Positions 57,401-63,715 of a DNA stretch of 64,000 nt are shown here, in pieces. The first letter of the stretch is position 1; each line of letters opens with the position of its first letter. The notes beneath the pieces were generated by a model. It was not told the origin of the DNA and did not search any database. It saw only the letters and a program-made list of their open reading frames with translations. The stretch is from Uranotaenia lowii (taxonomy: Eukaryota; Arthropoda; Insecta; Diptera; Culicidae), in NCBI RefSeq assembly GCF_029784155.1, contig NC_073693.1, positions 167,019,104-167,083,103 on the forward strand, written 5' to 3'. The translations under genes and the position numbers were made by a program.

Positions 57401-58667
57401 GTTTTGCTTGTGTTTGATCGAAACCCTCTCCTCACTCAAGAGACTCGCCCGCCGGCGACGTCAAGTCACTCTACCCCCTAATCAAGCGAAATTACCAAAA
57501 ATATGTTAAAAACAAGTTGTTTGGAAAAAAATAACAAGTTCACTCTGTCTTCACAGCATCAAGCGGAACATTTCGCCGCTTCTAGGGTCACCCGCTTCAC
57601 CGGTTCACATGAATAAATTTGAAAACATTATGACCTCATTCTGCAACGGGGGGTCACCTTCGGCTGCGGTGGTAAATGCGGCCAGTAAGACGGCAGCCAT
57701 GGCCGCTGCGGTGGCGGTTGCCGCCAGCAGCAACCCGATCGGCAATAGCAACGTGTCCTCGACCAACGGGCTCTGCACCAATACCAATAACAGCAAGCTG
57801 ATGGATCAGAACGTCCTTTCGCCGACACAGGGAAGCGTCGAGATGGACGACTACGTGCCCACGATCACGAAGGACTCGGGACCGGCCACCCTGACGCAGT
57901 GGCTCAACTACCATCGACTGAGTGCGTACTCGAAAACGTTTTCTCAGTTTTCGGGTTCGGATCTTTTGAGGTATGGGCTGAAGAAGGTTTGAAGTTTCGA
58001 TTGTTTTTATTGATTTTGACGTTTTTTTTTACAGAATGTCCAAAGATGACTTGTGCAAGATTTGTGGATTAGCAGACGGCATTCGCATGTTCAACATACT
58101 TCATTCAAAGTAAGAAATTATGATTTCGCCTGAATTACGGAATACTCAACTAACACTTTCCTGTTTTCTAGGGCCATAACACCTCGTCTGACCATTTACG
58201 TGTGCTACGAGGGCAATCTTTATCACGCTATATATTTGCATGCCAACACCATATCGGAGCTGACGCAAAGTTTGCAAAGAATTCCCGGTTTCGTGGATGC
58301 CTTGCAAGGCCTCAACTCGTCCGACATCGGAAACCCTTGGGTTCAGCGATCACTCAAAGCTACCATCAATGGGCTGGGATCCAGCGGAAGTAAATATCAG
58401 AATGTGACCACAAGCGATGTCCACACGTCACTTCCATCGCCCTCGTCACCGATTTCGTCATCTTCCGCTGCACCGAGATTCAACCTGCTGGTCAACGGAC
58501 CCAATGGGGTTCACGTTTTGCTGACCGAGGACGTTCTGAACAACATCAAGGACGAAAGTTTGTTCCAGCTTGAGATAAAACCGAGCGGAAACGTTCTCAT
58601 GAAGGCGGTTGCGGCCTCTGGCAGTGTGACCAATCCCGGAAACGCGGGAGACAACGATATGAACTAG
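24304..58667 (+). CDS. gem: gemini (LSF/TFCP2-type CP2 transcription factor), 11 coding exons
   Basis: The spliced coding sequence (exons listed as separate entries) is 2769 bases plus stop, 923 residues. The protein is a nuclear sequence-specific DNA-binding factor of the LSF/TFCP2 branch of the CP2/grainyhead family. Residues 1-340 are low-complexity (Gln, Ala, His runs) and contain FPVFKQE, matching the conserved N-terminal LPIFKQE of vertebrate LSF. The CP2 DNA-binding domain spans about 360-590 with FQYVLAAATS, TYLNQGQSYEIKL, CISTEF and KHGGEKGVPFR. A SAM domain (about 704-762) contains LCKICGLADGIRMFN. The C-terminus (about 760-905) has GPNGVHVL and is the tetramerisation region. The SAM domain and C-terminal match separate LSF from grainyhead. 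Every junction has GT-AG ends and matching phase. Exons 5-11 are compact, whereas introns 1, 2, 4 and 8 are transposon-filled. Confidence 0.92.
26255..26990 (+). repeat. Left minisatellite array, 16-17-bp unit GGCCGAATGGTCGTAA
   Basis: About forty head-to-tail units with point variation (GTCGCAA, GTCATTA, GTTACTA). Homogenised runs around 26640-26760 suggest recent unit turnover. Open frames on this array are translations of the repeat and not genes. Confidence 0.95.
27154..27482. mobile_element. MITE with 20-bp inverted ends and TTAA flanks
   Basis: GCGGGCCATAGACTACACAA at 27154 is matched by its complement ending at 27481. TTAA flanks both sides (27150-27153 and 27483-27486). It sits in the spacer between the two minisatellite arms. 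TTAA duplication is the piggyBac hallmark, so a piggyBac-type enzyme may have moved it. It has no coding capacity. Confidence 0.75.
27605..28140 (-). repeat. Right minisatellite array, inverted copy of the left array
   Basis: About thirty units of CATTCGGCCTAATGAC type lie in opposite orientation to the left array. A higher-order block containing CGGCCGAATGACCATT occurs around 27742, 27776 and 27920, showing segmental duplication inside the array. Confidence 0.95.
28220..29190. repeat. Diverged ~170-bp tandem repeat, about four units
   Basis: Units share GCTGAA(C/T)CGA-T followed by GTACAC or GTACATC, then CCGATTTCCCC and a stretch of TGTAACAA. Examples begin near 28480, 28797, 28959 and 29125. 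It is interrupted downstream by the mariner insertion. Confidence 0.65.
29229..30470 (-). mobile_element. Tc1/mariner-superfamily element, 1242 bp
   Basis: The ends CAGGGTCCGGCAATTGAA and TTCAATTGCCGGACCCTG are perfect 18-bp inverted repeats, each flanked by TA (29227-29228 and 30471-30472). The length is typical of mariner-like elements. The transposase inside is degenerate. Confidence 0.9.
29390..29990 (-). pseudogene. Degenerate mariner-type transposase
   Basis: Minus-strand fragments in shifted frames show IVFSADEFVAVQRFVKKQNY (29830-29890), the region of the second catalytic Asp, and WSGSSPDLNPMDLAV (29465-29510), the SPDLNP...D motif holding the third catalytic residue, here Asp. This fits an ITm element with a DxD catalytic triad. 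Frameshifts between fragments make it non-functional. Confidence 0.75.
33160..33290 (+). repeat. Dispersed repeat shared with 48740-48850
   Basis: Both copies contain GAGGTTACCTCTGCATC or GAGCTTACCTCTGCATC, a GGTTG-GG segment and GACACTTTTG.CTAG-GT in order. It is probably the 3' part of a SINE or non-autonomous retroelement. Confidence 0.55.
33580..34413 (-). mobile_element. 5'-truncated non-LTR retrotransposon, 834 bp
   Basis: The insertion is flanked by a perfect 14-bp target duplication, AGTTTTCCGTTATT, at 33566-33579 and 34414-34427. A poly(T) run directly follows the left copy, which is the poly(A) tail on the minus strand. Only the RNase H and C-terminal part remains. Confidence 0.9.
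33711..34413 (-). pseudogene. RNase H and C-terminal fragment of an I/R1-group non-LTR Pol
   Basis: The fragment shows VTDSLSSLEAI, FVWVPSHCSILGNEKADSLAK (RNase H core) and a C-terminal CTCGHGYHDIDHVVWSC cysteine-histidine region. An apparent ATG at 34428-34430 lies in the target DNA, so the frame is a chance extension of a truncated gene. There is no internal stop, which suggests a recent insertion. Confidence 0.8.
36150..36243 (-). repeat. tRNA-derived SINE head, minus strand
   Basis: The complement reads TAGTACACTGGTTAAGATG (A-box-like) and then GAGTTCGATTCTC (B box), at tRNA-like spacing. The acceptor stem is not supported, so it is probably SINE-derived. Confidence 0.5.
36430..36760. 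repeat. Minisatellite of ~90-bp units, about four copies
   Basis: Each unit carries ACACACGCACAG, a TTGCCGGTA or TTGCCGGCA segment, ATTGAAGGA and TTGTTGCTTTTGCTACAT. Units begin near 36445, 36545, 36628 and 36716 with length variation. It is GC-richer than the intron around it. Confidence 0.8.
37855..38635 (+). pseudogene. C-terminal part of RTE-like reverse transcriptase
   Basis: The fragment begins just after where the catalytic YADD would be (IDIVGRS) and continues with KTKYMLAC, VYLGSLVTADND, RPVVLYGHETW, RIRWAGHVARMPDD and RWLDQVERDL, the thumb and C-terminal signature of RTE-type proteins. It is open to its stop at 38633-38635. It cannot be active because the endonuclease and most of the RT are missing. 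The RTE clade call is from motif resemblance. Confidence 0.8.
37855..38681 (+). mobile_element. 5'-truncated RTE-like non-LTR insertion
   Basis: CCATTTACCATTGA lies at 37841-37854 and at 38682-38695, a target duplication around the insertion. The 3' end is the short A-rich repeat AATAAAAAAAAAATAAATAAA type, as in RTE elements. GC content is well above the intron. Confidence 0.8.
40140..40557 (+). CDS. gem: gem exon 2
   Basis: The acceptor is TTCTTTCAG|ATTTCG and the donor CGCAAAG|GTATGT; phase 0 in, phase 1 out. Residues 41-179 carry an acidic/Asn-rich start, an Ala-rich run broken by Val, then a Gln/His run, and the basic PNRKRRLEW patch, which may be a nuclear localisation signal. The Ala and Gln runs are pure-codon enough to be length-variable. 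Confidence 0.9.
41430..41780 (+). repeat. Dispersed repeat with TTCTGTGA motifs (copy at 63380-63715)
   Basis: Both copies contain TTTTACATTTTA, AAAAATC.ATTAACA, AATCTGTGAATA, ATTCTGTGATGAAAATTG and end ATTTCGGCAACC. They lie in the same orientation. It is probably a non-autonomous element; no termini were defined. Confidence 0.7.
43039..43982 (+). pseudogene. Degenerate Tc1-like transposase
   Basis: Plus-strand fragments show the N-terminal helix-turn-helix region (GRSRHFNFEEK), SLKDIRRIRRKAVNHKRTAS, VIFSDEKKFNLDGPDGW with the first catalytic Asp, and LQKDNAAIH with the second. The final WPACFPDSGPY is a decayed SPDLNPIE motif. At least two in-frame stops and frameshifts inactivate it. Confidence 0.8.
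43991..45572 (-). mobile_element. 5'-truncated non-LTR retrotransposon nested in the Tc1-like element
   Basis: A poly(T) run at the left is the minus-strand poly(A) tail, with AATAAA on the minus strand near 44035. A short candidate duplication CACTTTT lies at 43984-43990 and 45573-45579. The insertion sits just after the transposase stop. Confidence 0.7.
44278..45545 (-). pseudogene. Non-LTR reverse transcriptase, broken
   Basis: Minus-strand reading gives KVFEKLLMNRI, KKAFDTLNHDILL, GVPQGSNIGPLLFLLYVNDL and the catalytic FADDTA, then a thumb region and C-terminal domain. It is disrupted by a stop near 45416, a frameshift in an A run near 45365 and an amber stop at about 44876 replacing Tyr of an F-K-Y-L-G motif. 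The endonuclease is missing. It is of jockey/CR1 type by general appearance. Confidence 0.8.
46127..46331. repeat. Near-perfect 205-bp hairpin element
   Basis: Arms of 97 bases (46127-46223 and 46235-46331) are complementary with a single mismatch that I can see, around an 11-base loop CGAAAACGCGC. Arm ends are TGAATCAAAG and CTTTGATTCA. No clear target duplication was found. Confidence 0.9.
47515..47587 (+). CDS. gem: Candidate alternative first coding exon of gem
   Basis: ATG at 47515 opens a frame of 24 codons (start MSGTFCDEDMEKDFLRKK) that reaches CAATCAGG|GTCAGA. Splicing there (donor 47588) leaves phase 1, which exon 3 at 47698 requires, with a 110-base intron. The resulting protein starts just upstream of RWPEELDLDL and FPVFKQE, the position where vertebrate LSF begins. 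Unspliced, the frame stops at 47644. Upstream DNA is GC-richer, as for a promoter. This is an inference from phase and position. Confidence 0.5.
47698..47767 (+). CDS. gem: gem exon 3
   Basis: Acceptor TTTTTACAG|GTACC, donor ATCAG|GTTGGT; phase 1 in, phase 2 out. It encodes about 23 residues including RWPEELDLDLSNEL, acidic and similar in position to the N-terminus of LSF. An internal ATG at 47703 could also serve as a start. Confidence 0.85.
47838..48247 (+). CDS. gem: gem exon 4
   Basis: The exon encodes SDSLLNFPVFKQELPSPP, where FKQE fits the sumoylation consensus and matches the conserved LSF segment. It continues with Gln/His runs including nine consecutive His, and Gly/Gln/Asn-rich sequence. 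The donor is ACAG|GTCAGT, phase 1 out. The acceptor is a CAGCAG tandem (47835-47840), so use of the second site would drop one Ser codon. The intron before it is only 70 bases. Confidence 0.9.
48676..48860 (+). repeat. SINE-like dispersed repeat starting AGCTTAGCTTAGCTT
   Basis: The segment begins with AGCTT repeats, contains GAGGTTACCTCTGCATC and ends in an A-rich tail near 48850. Its second half matches 33160-33290. Confidence 0.55.
49082..49139 (-). mobile_element. 58-bp non-LTR retroelement scrap with 14-bp target duplication
   Basis: GACTAACTTTTGTT occurs at 49068-49081 and 49140-49153. Between them the minus strand reads a unique part with GACCCGAATGACAATTG and ends in an (AAT)n tail, as in extremely 5'-truncated I- or RTE-type insertions. 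Confidence 0.85.
49748..50745. mobile_element. 1-kb MITE, copy A
   Basis: The ends CCATCATGTCACCATCTACC and, on the complement, CCATCAAGTCACCATTCATC are inverted repeats flanked by TA (49746-49747, 50746-50747). It is highly similar over its whole length to the inverted copy at 61830-62819. The minus strand holds a 64-codon frame (50031-50225) conserved between copies. No transposase motif was seen. Confidence 0.85.
50969..52187 (-). mobile_element. Tc1/mariner-superfamily element, 1219 bp
   Basis: The ends AAGTCTGTTTCACATAGAAT and its complement are inverted repeats flanked by TA (50967-50968 and 52188-52189). The length is normal for a complete element. The enclosed transposase is slightly damaged. 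Confidence 0.88.
51071..52076 (-). pseudogene. Tc1-like transposase, frameshifted
   Basis: From ATG at 52074-52076 the frame encodes a paired-type helix-turn-helix N-terminus (WSGVKIAKFLKYPKSTVNSV, RDLAKKFKTNHSTARR) and MDDETYAKMGF with the first catalytic Asp. It then shifts frame near 51495 and again near 51400. The C-terminal part holds NPPNCPDFRPIEIYW with the third catalytic Glu. The segment expected to hold the second Asp appears deleted between the fragments, so it is inactive. The damage is light, implying fairly recent activity. Confidence 0.85.
52931..52991 (+). CDS. gem: gem exon 5
   Basis: Acceptor TTCTTTCAG|GCAAC, donor AACAG|GTTAGT; phase 1 in, phase 2 out. It encodes GNINQLSESIQRSDIVHDDN, a linker just before the DNA-binding domain. 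Confidence 0.9.
53050..53296 (+). CDS. gem: gem exon 6, start of the CP2 DNA-binding domain
   Basis: Acceptor ATCCGCAG|ATTTC, donor TTAGAT|GTGAGT; ends in phase 0. It encodes FQYVLAAATS, TYLNQGQSYEIKL, ICFHERRLQYMEREQ and WQASRPGERILD, which align closely with the CP2 domain of LSF. The intron before it is 58 bases. Confidence 0.95.
53355..53642 (+). CDS. gem: gem exon 7, core of the CP2 domain
   Basis: Acceptor TTTCTTTCAG|GTCGA, donor ATTAAG|GTTAAT; phase 0 at both ends. It encodes DIPLSYGLI, YWDPMKEVGVYVKINCISTEF and KHGGEKGVPFRIQVETY, the most conserved DNA-contacting part of the family. It has an insert around NDTGNNPTPIEG compared with vertebrate LSF. Confidence 0.95.
53763..53935 (+). 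CDS. gem: gem exon 8, end of the CP2 domain
   Basis: Acceptor ACTTTCGAAG|GTGTT, donor GAACA|GTGAGT; phase 0 in, phase 2 out. It encodes VFKLKGADRKHKQDREKVLK, the basic tail conserved in LSF, then KYQRSCDCTIL. Confidence 0.95.
54241..54420 (+). repeat. SINE-like segment with tRNA-like head
   Basis: TTCAATTGGCAAGTCAGCCT then AGTTCAAGCTC resemble degraded A and B boxes, and the head matches 11228-11262. It abuts the copia relic. Confidence 0.45.
54430..56982 (-). mobile_element. Ty1/copia retrotransposon relic
   Basis: In minus-strand order there is a primer-binding site, gag, zinc knuckle, integrase, reverse transcriptase and RNase H, the copia order (integrase before RT). The primer site at about 56967-56982 reads AGGTTATGGGCCTAGG on the minus strand, matching the internal initiator tRNA-Met fragment used by copia. 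LTRs are not resolvable. It lies antisense within gem intron 8. Confidence 0.85.
54457..56937 (-). pseudogene. Broken copia Gag-Pol polyprotein
   Basis: Gag begins at ATG 56935-56937 with GIERLQDRVNWATWKFAVQT. A CCHC knuckle relic lies near 56290. Integrase shows LRTDSDREYMNEGFFDYLA and QQKNGLTERNNRT (about 55810-55940). RT shows KKALYGLKQSSRVW and YVQDLMLFSND (about 55100-55290), where the catalytic YVDD has become YVQD. RNase H shows LTGYSDADW (near 54640). Many stops and frameshifts separate these pieces, so it is inactive. Confidence 0.85.
57557..57970 (+). CDS. gem: gem exon 9, linker and first part of the SAM domain
   Basis: Acceptor GTCTTCACAG|CATCA, donor TTTTGAG|GTATGG; phase 2 in, phase 2 out. 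It encodes a proline/serine start (NISPLLGSPASPVH), an Ala-rich region, an Asn-rich region, then LTQWLNYHRLSAYSKTFSQF, the first helices of the SAM domain. Confidence 0.95.
58035..58109 (+). CDS. gem: gem exon 10, rest of the SAM domain
   Basis: Acceptor TTTTTTACAG|AATGT, donor TCAAA|GTAAGA; phase 2 in, phase 2 out. It encodes MSKDDLCKICGLADGIRMFN, matching the LSF SAM segment with the ICG-ADGIRLFN core. Confidence 0.95.
58172..58667 (+). CDS. gem: gem exon 11, C-terminal oligomerisation region and stop
   Basis: The acceptor is GTTTTCTAG|GGCCA. It encodes ITPRLTIYVCYEGNLYHAIY, a helical stretch, a Ser/Pro-rich spacer, and LLVNGPNGVHVLLTEDVLNN, as in the LSF C-terminal domain that forms dimers and tetramers. 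Stop TAG is at 58665-58667. Confidence 0.95.
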
Positions 58668-59290
58668 GCTTGCAAGCTTGCGTTGATGTTTACTACGGTA
58701 TCCCTAGTAATGCTCATCCGTACTCTCTTGCAGATAACATTCAAACTGTATTGTTTAATTGTTTGTTGAAATTACACTGTTTAAATTTATGATTTCAATC
58801 GTTTTTCTTTGTTTTTTTTGATAATTTTGAAGTAATGTTTCAAACTTATCAAACTCTCTTGTCTTAAGAATACAGGCTTACGGTGAGTTTAAATTAACTC
58901 ATTTACTCATAGTTGAGCTAGAGCGGAATCTATAGCCACATTTGCCTTACTTTACCATTGATATATTGTATAAATTTTCATTATCTACGAAAGATTAAAA
59001 TACTCAGTGACAAAACTCAATTTGAAGATTTGCGCAGTGTATAGATGACTTATTTTCAATTCAGATTGATCTTGCTCATAATTGCCTTTATGTCAGTGTT
59101 CAAAGCCATTTTTTTCTCGAACTTGTAATAATTTGACGACGTTAAAACCAACAAGGCCCAACAATGCGCATCAATAAGAAATTATTCTTCTATCTAATTT
59201 CGGCTTACTTAGAAGATTGAAACATTACTTCTACTTACTCCATAATATTACAAATGAATAATAAATTTGTGTTCGAAAATTTCATCCTTC
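58668..59290 (+). other. gem: Inferred 3' untranslated region of gem
   Basis: The sequence after the stop is AT-rich with no frame. It is taken to end just after the AATAAA at 59260-59265; ATTAAA at about 58994 is an earlier alternative. Confidence 0.5.
59260..59265 (+). terminator. Candidate polyadenylation signal AATAAA
   Basis: This is the first canonical hexamer after the gem stop, about 595 bases downstream. Further A-rich AATAAA motifs lie near 59578. Confidence 0.45.
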
Positions 59291-59994
59291 TGTTTAGGAA
59301 ATCTTACTTTTTAATTTATAAATCATAGAATCAACTATTTTACAATCAACAAACGAGTGACCTAAACAGCTTCAAATCAGTGCGACCTGTCTCGTGATCA
59401 GTAATCAATCAGGGTGCAAACAAGAAAAAAGGGTGGCATTTATCCGTGCAAGTAGAGGACGTAAATATTTTTTATCACTTTTAAACCACGTACACGTGTA
59501 TTAAAGATAAACTTATGTTAACAATAGAGAGATTTCCACAAGTACAAACTTATAGCGAACTTTTTCAGAGAAAAAAAAAATAAAATAAAAGAAAACATTT
59601 TTAAATGAGTGAAACATACACAGGCGTGCCTTATGATTTGATCCTGATCGAACTAACTCAGAAAAGAAAAAAAACACACAAGCATCACGATGTTATCAAA
59701 AATAGTGGCCTTAACGAGTTTTTTTAACGAATAAAAAAAATGCAAACCGGTGATGAAAAAATGAAATATGGTACTACACGTGATACTAGAACGCACGATA
59801 TTTTTGCAAGTTTGTATTAGGATGTTTTATAAACAGAAGAGTAGAATATAAACATGTTATTACGTAATAAAACAAAAAAGGGAAACCGAATTTTTTTCTT
59901 GTGTTTTTGAATTTCTTACTTCGAAAGAATTGTAATTCAAACTTTTTTTCTGCAGCTTTGAGGAAAAGCGCCAAGTGATTTAAAAGGAGACTAG

Positions 59995-60305
59995 GCAAAA
60001 CTATATGAAACTTGGTTTTCTCGTGTACACGGGTGTACAATACACGGTTCGAAAATCATTTTGGGGTCAAAAAAACTATCGTGGGAGAAAAAAGTTATGG
60101 ATGTAAGAAGTTGTAATATTTCGAATGAAAGAGTTGGAAAAACGCTAGCTGAACATTCGTGCAACTATTTTCTTCAGAATAACACAACTTCTTCAATCCA
60201 TTTCTTTTCTCTTCCACGGTAGATTTTTTGACCCCATAGTAATTTTTTCTTGTTTCGTTAAGGTCTTTCTAACCGTATATTACTCATCCGTGTACAATTG
60301 GAAAC
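59995..60305. repeat. Foldback element with ~120-bp imperfect arms
   Basis: The left arm contains GTGTACACGGGTGTACAATA, TTTTGGGGTCAAAAAAACTA and GTTATGGATGTAAGAAGTTG. The right arm holds their complements with moderate divergence, ending CCGTGTACAATTGG. No coding was seen. Confidence 0.7.
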
Positions 60306-60939
60306 CCAATTTCCCATTCTGGCTAATTTTAGCCTGAACATGGTGTTAAATTAAAGTAAATAGCAGCCTCATATGGTGTTTGAAATATGGTAATCTAATC
60401 TGTAAAGGTATCAAAAGCTTTTGCCTAGTAGTACGGAGAGGATGCTTAAATTTTGCATTTGTACTGTGATCAGTTTTTTTCACATAGGACCATTTTGCTT
60501 GGAACGGCAGTATAGAACCCCCAAACGGGTAGTTCGATCGAAAACGAAAATATTTTGGTCCTCTGAGATACTTAAAATTTTGCTGTCCGGTCATAGACAA
60601 TTTTTCTCTAGTTTTTTTTTTTAGAAACAAACTGATTTGTCAAAAAAACTGCTTCAATGGCTTCTAAAAAAAAATCACCATTGTATGCATAAAAACACCA
60701 AATGCAGTAATATTTGGATCTGTTGAAACTAATTTTTACATTTTTCCTAAACATAATGATTCTGCATACATTTAGCGGTGCCATTATTACAGAAAATTTT
60801 ACTGATTTAAATCATAAAATTAAATTTCATTTTTTACAACGGCGTGATGCAAATCAATCATATTCCAGCATATGCAAACGAGATTAACAAGGTTTCTCTT
60901 TGGTTTGCGTTTTGTTGCATCTTACCCCAAACAGGTAAC

Positions 60940-61060
60940 TGATTATAAAAATATGTATTTAAAAAAGTTTGGCGATTGTTCGAAAAATATTTCTACACCA
61001 TCAATGCTGGTACAGGATGATTGAACCAGTAAAATGTTTGTAGGTGATATCATTATGCCA
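60940..61060 (+). repeat. Dispersed repeat, inverted copy of 12416-12520
   Basis: It shares CGAAAAATATTTCTACACCATC and ACCAGTAAAATGTTTGTAGG with the complement of 12416-12520. Confidence 0.6.
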
Positions 61061-61829
61061 ATCCGTCATACTGAATAAAGTTTTTCACGGTATCAAAAAC
61101 CGTTAAAATTTGTACATTTGTTGGTGGATTTTTTAAATTTTGAATTCAAAACAAAAACTTTAAAATACTAGCGCAAGATGTGAGAAATTATGCCTTCATC
61201 ATTTTAAAGGGATTAAAAGATAACTTGATTACATTATATAAAATTTTAAATTAAATCAGAGCTGTGGTATACAAATGTTGAATGATTTCTCTTACCACAT
61301 GAATATGTTGTAAATTATATTGATCATAATATTGATACTCTTCAAATTAGTAGAGGAACTAATAATAACAAAAATATATTTTTGTAGTTAATGCTAAAAA
61401 ACCTCTAGTGTCCGGTAGTAGACAAGTTCTCCCTATTGAAGATTCAGATTTAAGTTGCAGATTTCAGTTCCGGATTGCAGATTTCATATTTCAGACTCAG
61501 ATTTCAAATTCTGATTCAAATTTAGATGTAGATTTGAGATTGTAGATTCCGCCAGATTATTTCGGTTAAATTTGTAATCTAGTGTTTTTTTTTGTAAACT
61601 TGAAACGACAGAAAAACATATTTCGTGAGCTGTCCTGTATTTTTTATTATGGAATGAGTAGGCGATGATCGATTGACATCGCAGGTGTTTTTTTTTCACG
61701 GTCCGGAAATTTGGACAATTTTTGGTTTTTGTTTTGAGAAATTGATAGAAGTGATAGAACTGGATGTTCCCTAGAAGGTTGGTCAACGGAAATAGTGCTT
61801 GAAATATAAAGAGAGGGTTTTTAAGGGTA

Positions 61830-62819
61830 CCATCAAGTCACCATTCACCGCCCAGACACCATTTACCGCCCAAAATCACACTTTTGTTTGTATTTTGAAA
61901 AAACTGGGATGTTTTCTTCAAAAATAAGACCTGTGTTCTGTGTCGACATCATTGTTCGACCATTTCACTGAAAAAACATCACTTAATTATGCTAACTATA
62001 GCCAGGAATAAAATGTTTGGTTTTTGGTTTCCGGTCAAATTTTTGAATTCGACGCCTGTTAGCGAACTAAGCATTACTGTACTCCTAGGGCAAAAAGGGT
62101 TTTTGTTTACTAGATAGTACCTATTTGACCTAAAATCGACTTGAAACGATAGTTTTATTTTCGTAGAATAGATTTGCATTGGAAAATTTTCGATTTTTTC
62201 AATAGTTGTTGTTTTTTCAAGCGTTCAGTGATGGGCGGTAATTGGTGAATAAAAAAAATTGTGGGTTCCTAATGACCGGTCACGCACAATTTCTTTGTTT
62301 TTAACGCAAGTATTGTGTCAAATGAGTAAATTGTAAGAAGCATTTAGTTGGATTATGTTAGAAAATGATGTTTTATCGCTGAAAGTAACCGGTTACTTGA
62401 GGCTGTTTGCTGGGAATCGTCATTTTGTCAGTCAACGCACTTTGTTAAAATTTGTACAAAATTTGCGGGAAAAATTTCACAAAATGTATTCTCTCAAGAT
62501 CCAAAATATGGTTTTGACAGCTCGCTACATGGAAAACACTACAAAGAACAGTTTCCGTGTTGTTAGATAGTTTTTCCTTAAGAAAACAATATTGATACCC
62601 GAAAAAGTCGAGTGGGCGGTAATAGGGCCAGTGGAACACCCCAAAGTTTAGTTAATTATTTTGAAAAGCGTACATTTTTCGCATTCCACTAAATTTTTTA
62701 ATGAAACTAGAGCAGTTTTGAGATGTATTGCAAAAGAAAGCGAATAAAAATCTGCCGTGGTTTTTTTATTACACAAGTTGAAAAACCGCTTAACTGGGCG
62801 GTAGATGGTGACATGATGG
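61830..62819. mobile_element. 1-kb MITE, copy B (inverted relative to copy A)
   Basis: The ends CCATCAAGTCACCATTCACC and, on the complement, CCATCATGTCACCATCTACC are flanked by TA (61828-61829 and 62820-62821). The whole length matches copy A at 49748-50745 in reverse. The plus strand holds the conserved frame at 62355-62570 (LENDVLSLKVTGYLRLFAGN). Confidence 0.85.
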
Positions 62820-62910
62820 TATTTCAAATTTTGACTAATTTTGAAGCGGATGAAGGTCTCGGTGAACGACGATCTACAAAAGAGTAAGAACCGAAACCAA
62901 TCAAATTAAA

Positions 62911-63309
62911 GCCAGCAGATCGTGGCCTAGAGGATAGCATACTTGTCTTCTAAGCCAACGTTCATGAGATCGAATCCCGGTCGTTACATAATCTGGCACA
63001 CATAGTATGATGAAGGTTGGCGGTTTTAGCATTAGTGAAATGCTAGCCGTGTATATCTTGGAATTGTACGCCTCAATGATGCAGCACATGCATGTGGTTG
63101 GATCTTTTCAAGGGAACTTAGATTGCACTTGGAGATCCTACCTAGTTATGTGTGTGCTCGTAGTGCTACCGGTAAACAACTGCAACTTCAACCAATAGTG
63201 CAGGTGTGTCAAGTAGCATAGCAAAGTAAAAATAATAACGCGGGGTAATACCACAATAGATCAACTTAATGGTCGCAGTGGACTCTCTCCCCAACAGAAA
63301 AAAAAAAAG
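62911..63309 (+). mobile_element. Complete tRNA-derived SINE with 12-bp target duplication
   Basis: AATCAAATTAAA occurs at 62899-62910 and 63310-63321. The element starts with a tRNA-like head, GTGGCCTAGAGGATAGCAT (A box) and GAGATCGAATCCC (B box), and ends in a short poly(A). Its 399-bp length, Pol III boxes, tail and duplication together define a SINE. Confidence 0.9.
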
Positions 63310-63379
63310 AATCAAATTAAATATGGTAAGATCTAAGGTTGTTCTGTTTTTTGAGGAAAAAAAATCTGACTTTCTGTCA

Positions 63380-63715
63380 TTTTACCCAAAAATTCTGTGT
63401 TGGTTTTCTGTGTTGCTATTTCTTTTAATTTCATAGAAAATTCATGGTAAATTGGGTCATTTTTACATTTTAGTTGGGAAAAATCAATTAACATTATCAA
63501 TCTCATTCCTCATTCTTTTCTAATTAAAAAATCTTTATTTAGTAATCAATCTTAATTTGCCGAAAAATTATAATTTTGGAAGTCAATTTAAAACTTCAAA
63601 AATTCTATTAAATCTGTGAATATTTCAAAATTCAGCGTTCTGTGACTTAGATTCTGTGATGAAAATTGCCTCAAAATTCTGTGAAATTACAGATTTTTCT
63701 GTGATTTCGGCAACC
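63380..63715 (+). repeat. Second copy of the TTCTGTGA-type dispersed repeat
   Basis: It is colinear with 41430-41780 and ends with the same ATTTCGGCAACC. Confidence 0.7.

Larger units (their letters stand above)
53936..57556 (+). other. gem intron 8 (3.6 kb)
   Basis: It contains a SINE-like segment and a minus-strand copia relic. The part at 56983-57550 may include its LTR but I could not define LTR ends. Confidence 0.7.

Noticed and set aside
24304..58667. Assignment of the gene to grainyhead itself
   Set aside because: The SAM domain and the GPNGVHVL C-terminus are LSF/TFCP2 features, so the gemini branch is preferred.
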